Assembly: GCF_030388245.1 (NCBI RefSeq)
Contig: NZ_CP098361.1
Span: 62,001 to 126,000 of the forward strand
From: Paracoccus sp. TOH
GTDB taxonomy: Bacteria > Pseudomonadota > Alphaproteobacteria > Rhodobacterales > Rhodobacteraceae
Length of the DNA stretch: 64,000 nucleotides
Direction of reading: 5' to 3'
Shown here: in pieces, positions 8,262 to 16,152 of the stretch
How the letters are laid out: every line of letters begins with the position of its first letter
How positions within the stretch are numbered: position 1 is the first letter of the stretch
Program-made: the position numbers and the translations under genes
Notes under the pieces: model-generated
Databases searched by the model: none
What the model saw: only the letters and a program-made list of their open reading frames with translations
What the model was told of the DNA's origin: nothing

Positions 8262-8546
8262 TGCCTGACCTGAATCGTTTTGCCATCACTACGACACCAT
8301 CACGCTGAATGACAGCAGGCAGGTGCCGGGCGCGGACAAGTGGTTGCACAAAACCTGCCACGACGGCCGGTTCCGTCTCACAGAGCGGCGATTCTGGTCA
8401 CGATTTCGCCGCGGCGCCCGTGGGCGGCAGCTTCGGAGAATGCGGCCACGCAGCATGGGATGAGCCAGATTGGCGGTTTTGGGCCGCCTGCGTTGAACTG
8501 CGCACGGAAGTCCTGCGGGAAGCATCGGAACCGGCCTCGATCCTCG
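8262..8546. other. 285-base stretch without a recognisable gene
   Basis: Between the SH3 lipoprotein start and the MFS transporter stop. All six frames were read; the open frames crossing it show no family resemblance or ribosome-binding sites. It may be degraded sequence from the neighbouring mobile-element zone. Confidence 0.5.
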
Positions 8547-9815
8547 TCACCCCTGCTCCCGGCGGTCCGGCCTTCCAACCCGCCCGGCAAGAAGGCAGCC
8601 GATCGCGGCCAGTTGGATCGCCGTCGCGCAGGCGAACAGCGGCACCGAACCGGATCCGCCGATCATGCCACCCCCTCGCAGCAGGCCGAACGCCGCCGGC
8701 GCAAAGGCATAGCCGGCCTGGCCGATGGCGACGATCAGCGGCACCACGCAGGCGACCTCGGCCGGGGCGAACTCCTGCTGCGCGATCAGCGGCGGCAGCG
8801 AGGTGGCATTGCCGATCCCCAACCCGAACAGCGCGATGCCGAGGATCAGCCATGCCCCGCCCTCGCCCGCCGCCGGAAGGAACAGCAGCGATCCGGCCAT
8901 CTGCACGCCATAGCTGGCACAGGCGACCAGGCGGCGGTCGGCCGAGACCGGCATCATCCAGCCCACCACCGAACGCCCGAGGATCGCGGCGAGCGTCGCA
9001 CCGCCCATCGCCAGCCCCGCCATGCCCTCGCCCAGCCCCGGCACCAGCAGCGAGAACAGATGCGCCAGCAGCCCGATCTGGGCAAAGAGCCCCAGCATCA
9101 TGCCGGCGGCCAGCGTCACGAATTTGCGGTCGCGAAGGAACCGGAGGCGCGCGGGCGAACCGCCTTGCGGCGCCGGTGGTCGGGGATCGGCCCCCTCCTT
9201 GCCATCCGGGCTTTGCCCCATGCTGTCGGGCGTGTGCTGGAACACCAGCACCGACAGGGTCGCGACCGCGGCCACCATGACGCCGCCGACGGCCAGGGCG
9301 GCCGGCAGAAAGCCGATGCCGGCGATCAGCGCGATCCACAGCGGCGAGAAGATCACCCCGCCCAGGCTCGCGCCGTTATAGGCCATGCCGAGCGCGGCGG
9401 GTCGGCGCAGGATGAACCAGGGCGCGATCAGCGCGTTCACGGCGGCGGCCCCCATCGCGACCCAGCCGGCGCCGCTGGCCAGCGCGGCCGCGAACAGCTG
9501 CCAGGGCTCGACCGCCAGCGCCCAGCCTGCGATGCTAAGTGCCAGCAGCACGGCGCCCAGCACCGTTACCACCGGCACCCCAAAGCGCCGATACAGGCGC
9601 GGCAGATTGGCGCCGACCACCGCCCCGACCAGGAAATGCGTCGTCACCGCCGCCGAGACCATCGGCACCGCCCAGCCGGTCCGCGCCACGACGGCATAGA
9701 GGAATACCGGCGGGCCGTAGAAGCCGACGCCCCAGCCGAAAGCGGCCAGCAGGAAGGTTGCGGCGACGACATGCCAGCCGAAGAAAGGCCGAGGGGCGGA
9801 TGCAGGAGGGCTCAT
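8547..9815 (-). CDS. MFS transporter
   Basis: A 422-residue integral membrane protein with about twelve hydrophobic segments and the major facilitator layout: six N-terminal helices, a polar loop near residues 198-222 (DSMGQSPDGKEGADPRP), and six C-terminal helices. An RRFGVP stretch after helix 2 is a degenerate form of the MFS loop motif. The start MSPPASAPRPFFGWHVVAA resembles MFS proteins of the oxalate/formate antiporter-like (OFA/MCT) group. The substrate is not deducible. It is divergent from an ArsR-type regulator (120-base intergenic region), which probably controls it. Confidence 0.85.
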   Translation of the reverse strand: MSPPASAPRPFFGWHVVAATFLLAAFGWGVGFYGPPVFLYAVVARTGWAVPMVSAAVTTHFLVGAVVGANLPRLYRRFGVPVVTVLGAVLLALSIAGWALAVEPWQLFAAALASGAGWVAMGAAAVNALIAPWFILRRPAALGMAYNGASLGGVIFSPLWIALIAGIGFLPAALAVGGVMVAAVATLSVLVFQHTPDSMGQSPDGKEGADPRPPAPQGGSPARLRFLRDRKFVTLAAGMMLGLFAQIGLLAHLFSLLVPGLGEGMAGLAMGGATLAAILGRSVVGWMMPVSADRRLVACASYGVQMAGSLLFLPAAGEGGAWLILGIALFGLGIGNATSLPPLIAQQEFAPAEVACVVPLIVAIGQAGYAFAPAAFGLLRGGGMIGGSGSVPLFACATAIQLAAIGCLLAGRVGRPDRREQG

Positions 9816-9935
9816 GGGACGCTCTCGATGATATCTTGCCGCTTATGGCCGCGATCCCGCCGGCGATGCTTCGGTGAAGGCCGAAGCATTTCCCGCATTT
9901 CCGCGCTAGGATGCAGGCCAGCCGGAGGGATCGCC

Positions 9936-10634
9936 ATGGCCACATCGAACCGCATCGCCGAGGTCGCCGCCGCCGTGGGCGAGCCCGCCCGCGCCGCCAT
10001 GCTGGCGGCGCTGATGGATGGCCGGGCGCTGACCGCGACCGAACTGGCCGAGGTCGCCGCGATCACGCCGCAGACCGCCAGCGGCCACCTTGCGCGGCTG
10101 GCGGCCGTAGGGCTGATCGCCGCCGAGAAGCAGGGCCGCCACCGCTATCACCGCCTCGCCAGCCCCGAAGTCGCGCGGATGATCGAAAACGTGATGCAGA
10201 TCGCCGGCGGTCTCGCGCCGATCCCGCCCCGCACCGGCCCAAAGGACGCGGCACTGCGCCATGCCCGCACCTGCTACGACCACCTGGCCGGTCGATTGGG
10301 CGTCGGCATCGCCGATGCGCTGCAGGCCAGCGGCGCGGTCCAGATCGCCGGCGATGCCGCGGCCCTGACCGAGATGGGTCGGGCCAGGATGCAGGCTCTC
10401 GGCATCCTGGCGGCGGATCGCGACATGCACGGCCGCCGCCCGCTCTGCCGGTCCTGCCTGGACTGGAGCGAGCGCCGCCCGCATCTGGCCGGGGCTCTGG
10501 GCGCCGCCATCTGCACCCATGCCCTGGATCACGGCTGGGTGCGGCGCCGCGCCGGGACAAGGGCGCTGGAGATCACCCCGGCGGGCAGGATCGGTTTCCG
10601 GCAGGCGTTCGGGGTCGCGGATCCTGCCGGCTGA
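9936..10634 (+). CDS. ArsR-family winged-helix transcriptional regulator
   Basis: A 232-residue protein whose N-terminal ~90 residues form an ArsR-type winged helix (EVAAAVGEPARAAMLAALMDG, then LTATELAEVAAITPQTASGHL and the wing EKQGRHRYHRLA). The ~130-residue C-terminal extension contains RRPLCRSCLDWSERRPHLAG; its Cys pair could bind a metal or sense thiols, but no classical ArsR metal box is present. GGAGGGA lies 6 bases before the ATG at 9936. It is divergent from the MFS transporter, suggesting local repressor control. Confidence 0.85.
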   Translation: MATSNRIAEVAAAVGEPARAAMLAALMDGRALTATELAEVAAITPQTASGHLARLAAVGLIAAEKQGRHRYHRLASPEVARMIENVMQIAGGLAPIPPRTGPKDAALRHARTCYDHLAGRLGVGIADALQASGAVQIAGDAAALTEMGRARMQALGILAADRDMHGRRPLCRSCLDWSERRPHLAGALGAAICTHALDHGWVRRRAGTRALEITPAGRIGFRQAFGVADPAG

Positions 10635-10795
10635 TCAAGGCAGACCGCTTGCCTCCGGCATATCCGCATGGCCGCTGCGGCGAACACGAAGGACCGCGGT
10701 AGGGAAGCCGCACTACGGCACCGGGCTGTTCGCGAGTGGCCGGAATGGGCCGCGACATATCGGCCCCAGCTTCGCTGGCCATCGTGCCCTCCCTG

Positions 10796-11797
10796 TCAGC
10801 ATCCCGCCTTGAGATCGGTCCCGGCGATCTCGCGCCAGGTCTCGCGCAGCCAATGGGCGATGGCCACGTTCTGCTCGAACAGCGAATAGCCGACGCCGCC
10901 GCCGTAATCGGCCATGTCGATCATGTCGGTGGTCAGCCAGCGCAGCGGGCTGTCGGCGCGGTCGTGGTGATGTTGCAGCACCTTGCGGGCGACGTATTTG
11001 CTGGGCTGAACCTTCCAGGCATGCCAGTCATGCTCCCATTCGCCGGGCGCCGGGCGCAGGAACGGATACTGGCAGGCGCGACCGTAACGCCCGCCCGGTC
11101 CCGTCATCGCGGTGTTCTTCGGCCCGTTCGGCGCCACCGGCCGGGTCTGCAGCCAGACCACCATGTTCTGCGCCAGCCATTCGTCGATGACATTGCCCGG
11201 CTCATAGGGGTCGAGGATCAGCCGGCCGCTTTCGACATCGGCGCGGATGCCGCAGGCGTCCTGTTCCTCGGGGCTTTCGATCTTCAGCAGCACATGCGAA
11301 TGATCCAGCACGAAGTTGAACGGCACCCCCCGCGCGCGGACCTTCTCGGCCACGGGGGTGATGCGGCGGAAATCCTCGGTGAACATGTAGATATGCACCT
11401 CGGCCGCGATGGTGATGCCCAGCCTGTCGCCCTCCTCCATGGCGCGCAGGTAGAATTCCACCACCTCGTCATCGGTCACGACATGGCCTTGCGCGTGATG
11501 GATCAGGATCATCAGGTTGTGGCATTCGGCGCCGGCGCGCTGCGCCCATTCCAGGTTGTGGCGCAGCAGGCCCTCGTCCCGGCCGACCTGATAGGTCCAC
11601 AGCCCGGTGGTCATCGGCACGCCGAAGCGGTTCGAGGCCTCGACATAGGCGCGCTCCTCTCCGGGCTGGGGGATGCGGTCGAAATGGTCGAAGACGCCGC
11701 TGTCGCGCAGCAGCCGGAACTGCTCCTCGACCGGCAGGACGGCATGATGCATCACGCCACGGCCATTGCAGCCGAGCCACAGGTTCTTTCGGGTCAT
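10796..11797 (-). CDS. Xylose isomerase-like TIM-barrel protein
   Basis: A 333-residue protein of the sugar phosphate isomerase/epimerase (AP endonuclease family 2-like) TIM-barrel type. The pattern of acidic and His residues at strand ends supports a divalent metal site: ECHNLMILIHHAQGH, ITIAAEVHIYMFTEDF with a conserved Glu, and FNFVLDHSHVL with Asp and His. It has no secretion signal. It lies 9 bases downstream of the reductase gene in the Rieske operon and probably acts on the oxygenase product. The true reaction (isomerase, epimerase or hydrolase/lyase) is unknown. Confidence 0.75.
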   Translation of the reverse strand: MTRKNLWLGCNGRGVMHHAVLPVEEQFRLLRDSGVFDHFDRIPQPGEERAYVEASNRFGVPMTTGLWTYQVGRDEGLLRHNLEWAQRAGAECHNLMILIHHAQGHVVTDDEVVEFYLRAMEEGDRLGITIAAEVHIYMFTEDFRRITPVAEKVRARGVPFNFVLDHSHVLLKIESPEEQDACGIRADVESGRLILDPYEPGNVIDEWLAQNMVVWLQTRPVAPNGPKNTAMTGPGGRYGRACQYPFLRPAPGEWEHDWHAWKVQPSKYVARKVLQHHHDRADSPLRWLTTDMIDMADYGGGVGYSLFEQNVAIAHWLRETWREIAGTDLKAGC

Positions 11798-11806
11798 GAT
11801 TGGCTC

Positions 11807-12940
11807 CTATAATGCGATGCTGACGGCGCCCTGCGGACGGCCGCAGCAGGTCAGCACCATCCCCTGCTCCAGCTCGCCGGGGGCGAGGCCCTCGGTATCG
11901 TCCATGGCGACATTCCCGGCGCTGCAATGCGCCTTGCAGGTGCCGCAAAGCCCCATCTGGCAATTGGTCGGCACGGCGATGCCTTCGCGCGAGGCGACGT
12001 CGAGGATGGTCTCGCCCGGCCGATAGGGCGCGGTCCTGTCCGACAGGGTAAAGCGGATCAGGTGCTCGCCTTCGGCTTCGGGCTGGCGGTCCGCCTGCGG
12101 CGACGGGGCGGCAACGGCCTCGTCCAACCCATCGGGACGCAGGCGTTCGGGCGTGGCGCCGTCGGGATTGCGCCGCTCGGTGGCGTCGCCGAAACTCTCC
12201 TCATGGTAATGCGCCATGTCGAAGCCGGCCTCGCCCAGCATCGCCCTGACCGCCCGCATATAGGGCGCCGGCCCGCAGGTCAGGACCGTGCAGTCATGCA
12301 GGTCGGGCACATGCGCCTGAAGCATGTCACGGGTCAGGAAACCCGCCTCCATGCCCGGCAGGGCGTCGCGTTCGCAGATGAAGCCCGGCGTCATGCCGCC
12401 GCGCGCCGCGATCGCCGCAAGCTCGCCCTGGAACAGCAGGTCCGCCGGGCTGCGGGCCGAATGCAGGAAGCTCACGCGATATGCGGTCTCGCGCCGGTCT
12501 TGCAGGTAACGCAGCATCGCCATCATCGGCGTGATGCCCGAGCCGCCCGAGAGCATGACGATATGCCGGCGCGGCGCGACCGAGAACAGCTCGAAACTGC
12601 CGCCGGGGCCCTGCGCGGCCAGCCGGTCGCCGATGCGCAGCACGTCGTGCATGTAGCGCGAGACAAGTCCGTTCGGATCGCGCTTGACGGTCAGCGTCAG
12701 CAGCATCGGCCGCGAGGGCGGCGAGGCGATGGTGTAGGATCGCGGCACCAGCACCTCGCCATGCCGCAGCCGCAGGGTCAGGAACTGCCCCGGCCGGTGC
12801 AGGCACAGCGGCACCTCGCCCGCCGCATCGGGCAGAACGCGAAGGTGGAACGACTTCACGTCATGGGTTTCGGTTTCGATGTCGACGCATTCCAGCGTCA
12901 GCCGGGTCGGGGTCCATTGCAACGGCAGGGGCTGCAACAT
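11807..12940 (-). CDS. Ferredoxin-NAD(P)H reductase component of a Rieske oxygenase system
   Basis: A 377-residue flavin reductase with three modules: a FAD-binding barrel (RSYTIAS near residue 70), a NAD(P)-binding domain (MLSGGSGITPMMAML near 130; CGPAPYM near 225), and a C-terminal plant-type [2Fe-2S] ferredoxin (CQMGLCGTCKAHC near 330, later Cys in MVLTCCGRPQG). It would pass electrons from NAD(P)H through FAD and the iron-sulfur cluster to the Rieske oxygenase encoded immediately upstream (3-base gap). The order FAD, NAD, [2Fe-2S] is shared with glycine betaine and carnitine monooxygenase reductases and Hcr-like proteins. Confidence 0.88.
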   Translation of the reverse strand: MLQPLPLQWTPTRLTLECVDIETETHDVKSFHLRVLPDAAGEVPLCLHRPGQFLTLRLRHGEVLVPRSYTIASPPSRPMLLTLTVKRDPNGLVSRYMHDVLRIGDRLAAQGPGGSFELFSVAPRRHIVMLSGGSGITPMMAMLRYLQDRRETAYRVSFLHSARSPADLLFQGELAAIAARGGMTPGFICERDALPGMEAGFLTRDMLQAHVPDLHDCTVLTCGPAPYMRAVRAMLGEAGFDMAHYHEESFGDATERRNPDGATPERLRPDGLDEAVAAPSPQADRQPEAEGEHLIRFTLSDRTAPYRPGETILDVASREGIAVPTNCQMGLCGTCKAHCSAGNVAMDDTEGLAPGELEQGMVLTCCGRPQGAVSIAL

Positions 12941-12943
12941 GGC

Positions 12944-13999
12944 TCAGATATCGTCGCGTTCGGTGTCGAGGAACGCCTTCAGCGCCTGGGGCCCCTGCGC
13001 CTTGGCCTTGCAAAGCGCGTAGAGCAGCCGGCGATAGGTCAGCGACACCTTGTCGGGCGCGACCGCGATCTCGTCGCGGGGATGCGGGATCTGTTCGGGA
13101 TCCTGGCTTTCGACGATATCGACATCCTCCTCGAGGATACGCATCTGCTGGTCGATATGCGGCTGGTCCGGCCCGTCCAGATCGCCGTTCCGGCAGGCGA
13201 ACCAGAAGCTGCGGCAGTGGATGTCGTCCAGCGGCGTCGCCCAGACCCACAGCACGGTGCGGGCGCCGTTCTGCAAGGTCAGGTCCACGGTCACGCCGAA
13301 GGGCAGCCGGATGGTGTAGTCCGAAAAGGCCAGCGGAGAGAAATTGCCGCTGGCATCGACCGCATTGCGCGCGCCCTTGGGCGGGGCATAGCGGAACCGC
13401 ATCCTGCCCTCCTTGCGGAAGGCGATCTGCGGAGTCAGGAAGGTCACATGGCCGGCACTGCCCAGAGTCTCGGGATGGACGAAGGGGAAATGCGCCAGAT
13501 CGGTATAGTTCTCGACCCGTCGCGCCGAATGGGTCTTCCAGTCGTAGCTGGGGCCGGGCACGCAGCGGAAGGTCGGGTCGTCGAAGACCGGATGCTCGGG
13601 GATCGCGGTCCCGGCGCTGCCGTCCAGCCGGACCCAGACCAGCCCGTAACGCTCGGCGCAGTCATAGCTGATGGCCCTGGCGTTGGGCGGGATCGGGCCG
13701 TCCGGCGCCGCCGGGATGCCCTTGCACGAACCGTCCGCCCCCCATTGCCAGCCGTGATAGGGGCATTGCACGCTGTCGCCCCGGTTCCAGCCCAGATGCA
13801 GCTTGGCCGAGCGGTGCGGGCAGCGGTTGTTCATCGCCACCACGCCCGAATCCAGCCGCGCGATCACCAGTTCGGTGCCCAGCAGCCGGGCGCAAAGCAG
13901 CTCGCCCCGCCCCTTGTCGGAGTCCGCCAGTTCCTTGACTGTGCAGACCGGGTGCCAGAAATAGCGCCAGGTGTCGTTGTCCAGAAAGCTCTCGCCCAT
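12944..13999 (-). CDS. Rieske non-haem iron oxygenase, alpha-type subunit
   Basis: A 351-residue oxygenase of the VanA/ring-hydroxylating group. The N-terminal Rieske domain has the CPHR...CPYHGW signature (Cys and His pairs near residues 59-81). The catalytic domain has the ENYTDLAHFPFVH motif near 165-177, whose Asp and two His position the mononuclear iron. Length and single-subunit organisation fit O- or N-demethylases and small-ring hydroxylases. It is first in a three-gene operon with the reductase and a TIM-barrel protein, and divergent from a TetR regulator. The substrate is unknown. Confidence 0.88.
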   Translation of the reverse strand: MGESFLDNDTWRYFWHPVCTVKELADSDKGRGELLCARLLGTELVIARLDSGVVAMNNRCPHRSAKLHLGWNRGDSVQCPYHGWQWGADGSCKGIPAAPDGPIPPNARAISYDCAERYGLVWVRLDGSAGTAIPEHPVFDDPTFRCVPGPSYDWKTHSARRVENYTDLAHFPFVHPETLGSAGHVTFLTPQIAFRKEGRMRFRYAPPKGARNAVDASGNFSPLAFSDYTIRLPFGVTVDLTLQNGARTVLWVWATPLDDIHCRSFWFACRNGDLDGPDQPHIDQQMRILEEDVDIVESQDPEQIPHPRDEIAVAPDKVSLTYRRLLYALCKAKAQGPQALKAFLDTERDDI

Positions 14000-14061
14000 G
14001 TATCGTCCTCCCGATGAATGAAGCTGGCCGGCCCCCTGCCATTGCTGCGGCGGAGGGATTA

Positions 14062-14093
14062 CGTTACAAATAATAACGTTACTACATGTAACG
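14062..14093. promoter_or_regulatory. Candidate TetR operator between the oxygenase operon and its regulator
   Basis: In the 136-base divergent region, CGTTAC (14077-14082), a 5-base spacer, and GTAACG (14088-14093) form a perfect inverted repeat. A further CGTTAC copy lies 15 bases upstream (14062-14067). The spot is AT-rich and symmetric, as expected for a TetR dimer site controlling both directions. Confidence 0.55.
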
Positions 14094-14135
14094 CTATTAA
14101 GCCGACTCGCCCGGTTCTGGCAAGGGGGAATTGCC

Positions 14136-14738
14136 GTGAAGACAGACAGAAAGCCGCGTGGCCGCCCGATGGACGAGGAACTGGGCGCGCGGGTGCTGGG
14201 CGCGACTTGGGCGCTGCTGGCCGAAAAATCCCTGTCCGAGCTGACCCTGAACGAGATCGCCGGCGCGGCGGGGACCAGCCGCCCGGCGCTTTATCGGCGC
14301 TGGAATTCGGTCGAGGCCATCGTGATCGACGCCTTCCTCGCCATGGTCGAGGACGAGGTTCCGACCCCCGGCATCGCCGAGCCGGCGCTTGCGCTGCAGG
14401 AATACATCGTCTCGCTGGCGCGTTTCCTGCAGGGCCGGGTCGGCCGGGTGATCGCCGAGCTTCTGGGCCGCGCGCAGAACGACGAAGCGCTGATGGCGGC
14501 GTTTCACCAAGGCTTCCTGGTCCCGCGCCGCAACCATGCGCGCGAGCTGATCGCGCGCGGCCAGGCGGCTGGGGTGTTCCGTGCCGGCCTGGACCTGGAC
14601 CTGATCATCGACCTTTATGCGGGCCCGATCTATTTCCGCGCCTTCTCGAAGCATGCGCCGCTGGATCGGGACTTCGCCGATGGGCTGGCCCGGCTGGTGG
14701 TCGAGGCCCTGCGCCCTCCCGGCGGCGCAGCCGACTGA
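14136..14738 (+). CDS. TetR-family transcriptional regulator
   Basis: A 200-residue regulator. The N-terminal TetR helix-turn-helix is clear: LGATWALLAEKSLSELTLNEI, then AGTSRPALYRRWNSVEAIV with the recognition helix. The C-terminal ligand domain is helical. The GTG start at 14136 is preceded by AAGGGGGA. Divergent from the Rieske operon, it probably represses it and responds to the substrate. Confidence 0.88.
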   Translation: MKTDRKPRGRPMDEELGARVLGATWALLAEKSLSELTLNEIAGAAGTSRPALYRRWNSVEAIVIDAFLAMVEDEVPTPGIAEPALALQEYIVSLARFLQGRVGRVIAELLGRAQNDEALMAAFHQGFLVPRRNHARELIARGQAAGVFRAGLDLDLIIDLYAGPIYFRAFSKHAPLDRDFADGLARLVVEALRPPGGAAD

Positions 14739-14876
14739 AGCGAGTTGTATGAAGGCGGGTGATCCGCCCACATATTGGCACCGTAGCGATTGCGCCATTC
14801 CATGCCGCAGGGCGGGGCCGTTCCTGATCAGGAACGTCCGCGGAATGTCCTCATAGGGTGCAGCCGGCGATGGCTG

Positions 14877-15323
14877 CTACCTGCCTTCGCATGCGAATCC
14901 CGGCACGGCGACGCCCGCCGGCAAGGAGGCTGCCGAGATCCGGGCGATGTTTCCTTCCGGATCCTGGAAGACCACCTGCCAATGGCCGCAATAGGTTGCG
15001 AAGGGCGGCTTGACGATTGCCCCGCCCAGATCGACGATCTGGCGCGCGATGGCCTCGACGCTCTCGTGATCCGCGATCACGAAGGTCAGGAGAGACCCGA
15101 TCGGTTCTTGCCGAAATGCGTCTCACGCCCGGAAAGACCCAGCAGCGCATAGGCCTCGCCGCTGTGAAAGGCGATGCGGGTGCCGTCCTGGGCAATGGCG
15201 CGATAGATCGGCGAGGCCGCCTCATGGACCTCGGACCAGCCGAGGATCGCGGCGTAAAACCGCATCTGCGCATCGATATCGCGGCAGAACAGGTTGAAGA
15301 CGGGCTGGAAGCGCCTTGAACCG
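14877..15323 (-). pseudogene. VOC (glyoxalase/bleomycin-resistance) family gene, broken
   Basis: Two frames together give a full VOC fold: FQPVFNLFCRDIDAQMRFYA, ILGWSEVHEAASPIYRAIAQ, GTRIAFHSGEAYALLGLSG, then, after a one-base shift near 15100, LLTFVIADHESVEAIARQIV, WQVVFQDPEGN and a C-terminal GFACEGR. The catalytic QDPEGN segment is intact but the frame is broken. There is no proper start: the upstream side is occupied by the tail of an IS3 transposase, so insertion may have removed the promoter and start codon. Confidence 0.75.
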
Positions 15324-15355
15324 CGCCGGGTTTGCCGGAGGCTGATTTCGGTTAG

Positions 15356-15436
15356 TTACGCGGCGATGTCTTCAGTTTCCAAAGCCGCGTAGAAGTTGAC
15401 CTCGGCTTCTGTGGGCGGGATGTTCCCGATTGGGTT
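15356..15436 (-). pseudogene. IS3 family transposase, last 26 codons
   Basis: Reading leftward from 15436 the frame gives NPIGNIPPTEAEVNFYAALE followed by TEDIAA and a TAA at 15356-15358. This matches the C-terminus of IS3-group (IS407/ISRm-like) OrfB proteins, which end near NIPPAEAEANFYAALE. The rest of the element is gone; the residual non-coding end runs into the VOC pseudogene. Confidence 0.7.
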
Positions 15437-15666
15437 TCGGTTCGGTCTGATCCGACTAGCTACCCGCAGGGCGGGTCTTGCGACCCGGTCGGATCAGGGA
15501 ACGCCATTGCGCAACGGTGTGTCAGGATGGCGGCAAGGCCCGATTAGGCCGTTAATATCTGTATTCTCTCGTAACCATCAATCGTCATGATTCTGATGGG
15601 TATGCGAGTGGGCCTCCCCATTGGGGTATTAATTAATTCAATAAAAACAATTACTTAAAAAAATAA

Positions 15667-15687
15667 GTGGTGAGCGACTCTGGAATC
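15667..15687. repeat. Partial copy of the tRNA-Tyr 3' end (possible old att site)
   Basis: Nineteen of 21 bases match 15904-15924, which encodes the CCA end, acceptor strand and part of the T-stem of tRNA-Tyr. The copies are in the same orientation, 237 bases apart. Direct repeats of tRNA 3' ends are the standard product of integrase-mediated insertion of islands and phages. No integrase gene lies between them. Confidence 0.55.
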
Positions 15688-15743
15688 CCATTCCTCCCCA
15701 CGGGGTTGCGCGGCGGGAAACTGTGGCATAATCTTCAACAGTG

Positions 15744-15783
15744 CCGTCGGATGGAGTGCCAGCTCCTCCGACGGTTTTCTTTT
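15744..15783 (+). terminator. Intrinsic terminator-like hairpin followed by a T-run
   Basis: CCGTCGGA (15744-15751) pairs with TCCGACGG (15767-15774), followed at once by TTTTCTTTT. It reads on the plus strand, yet no plus-strand gene lies upstream for over 800 bases, so it may end a small RNA or be a relic. Confidence 0.55.
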
Positions 15784-15904
15784 GCGCAGAGGTCAAGCCG
15801 CAAAACTGCGGGACACCTGCGTCATAACCCATTGATTTGCATGCTGCCGCATTGCACGAATGCGGGACACCACTTCGTTGATTTTGTTCAGTTTTCAGAA
15901 GAAG

Positions 15905-15988
15905 TGGTGGGCGACCCTGGAATCGAACCAGGCATGGGTCTCCCCGGCGGAGTTACAGTCCGCTGCCGCACCTTGCAGCACGTCGCCC
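15905..15988 (-). tRNA. tRNA-Tyr (anticodon GTA)
   Basis: An 84-base gene with encoded CCA. Acceptor arms GGGCGAC and GTCGCCC pair perfectly. The anticodon stem is GCGGA/TCCGC with loop CTGTAAC (anticodon GTA). A 14-base long variable arm, typical of bacterial tRNA-Tyr, is followed by T-stem CCTGG/CCAGG with loop TTCGATT. Its 3' end shares a direct repeat with 15667-15687, marking it as a likely integration target. Confidence 0.95.
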
Positions 15989-16152
15989 GCCGAACGCTCT
16001 CGGCGTGAGGGGGTGATTAGCCCGGCCGGATCAGGGCGTCAAGCGGTGCGCGGCGAGTTTTTTGCGCTTTCCCGAACCTGCCCGGTCGAAGTCGGAAAAC
16101 TTGCATTCGGCAGCGAATTCTGCGCAGTCGAGACAAGAACGGGGATTGCGAC

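Larger units (their letters stand above)
15437..15904. other. 468-base intergenic stretch: hairpin, AT-rich core, tRNA-like repeat, terminator
   Basis: No protein gene is supported here. From left to right it holds an imperfect hairpin (TCCGAC at 15451-15456 and GTCGGA at 15488-15493, with inner GGGTC-TTGC-GACCC), a strikingly AT-rich segment near 15620-15666, an imperfect copy of the tRNA-Tyr 3' end (15667-15687), and a terminator-like hairpin (15744-15783). The composition differs sharply from the flanks and suggests a former integration junction. Confidence 0.6.

Noticed and set aside
15638..15832. A 64-codon minus-strand frame in the AT-rich gap
   Set aside because: It covers the tRNA-like repeat and the terminator hairpin, has no ribosome-binding site and no resemblance to known proteins.
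2059..15904. Whether the accessory zone is an intact prophage or complete integrative element
   Set aside because: No integrase, capsid, terminase or full conjugation genes are present; only fragments and one small cassette remain.
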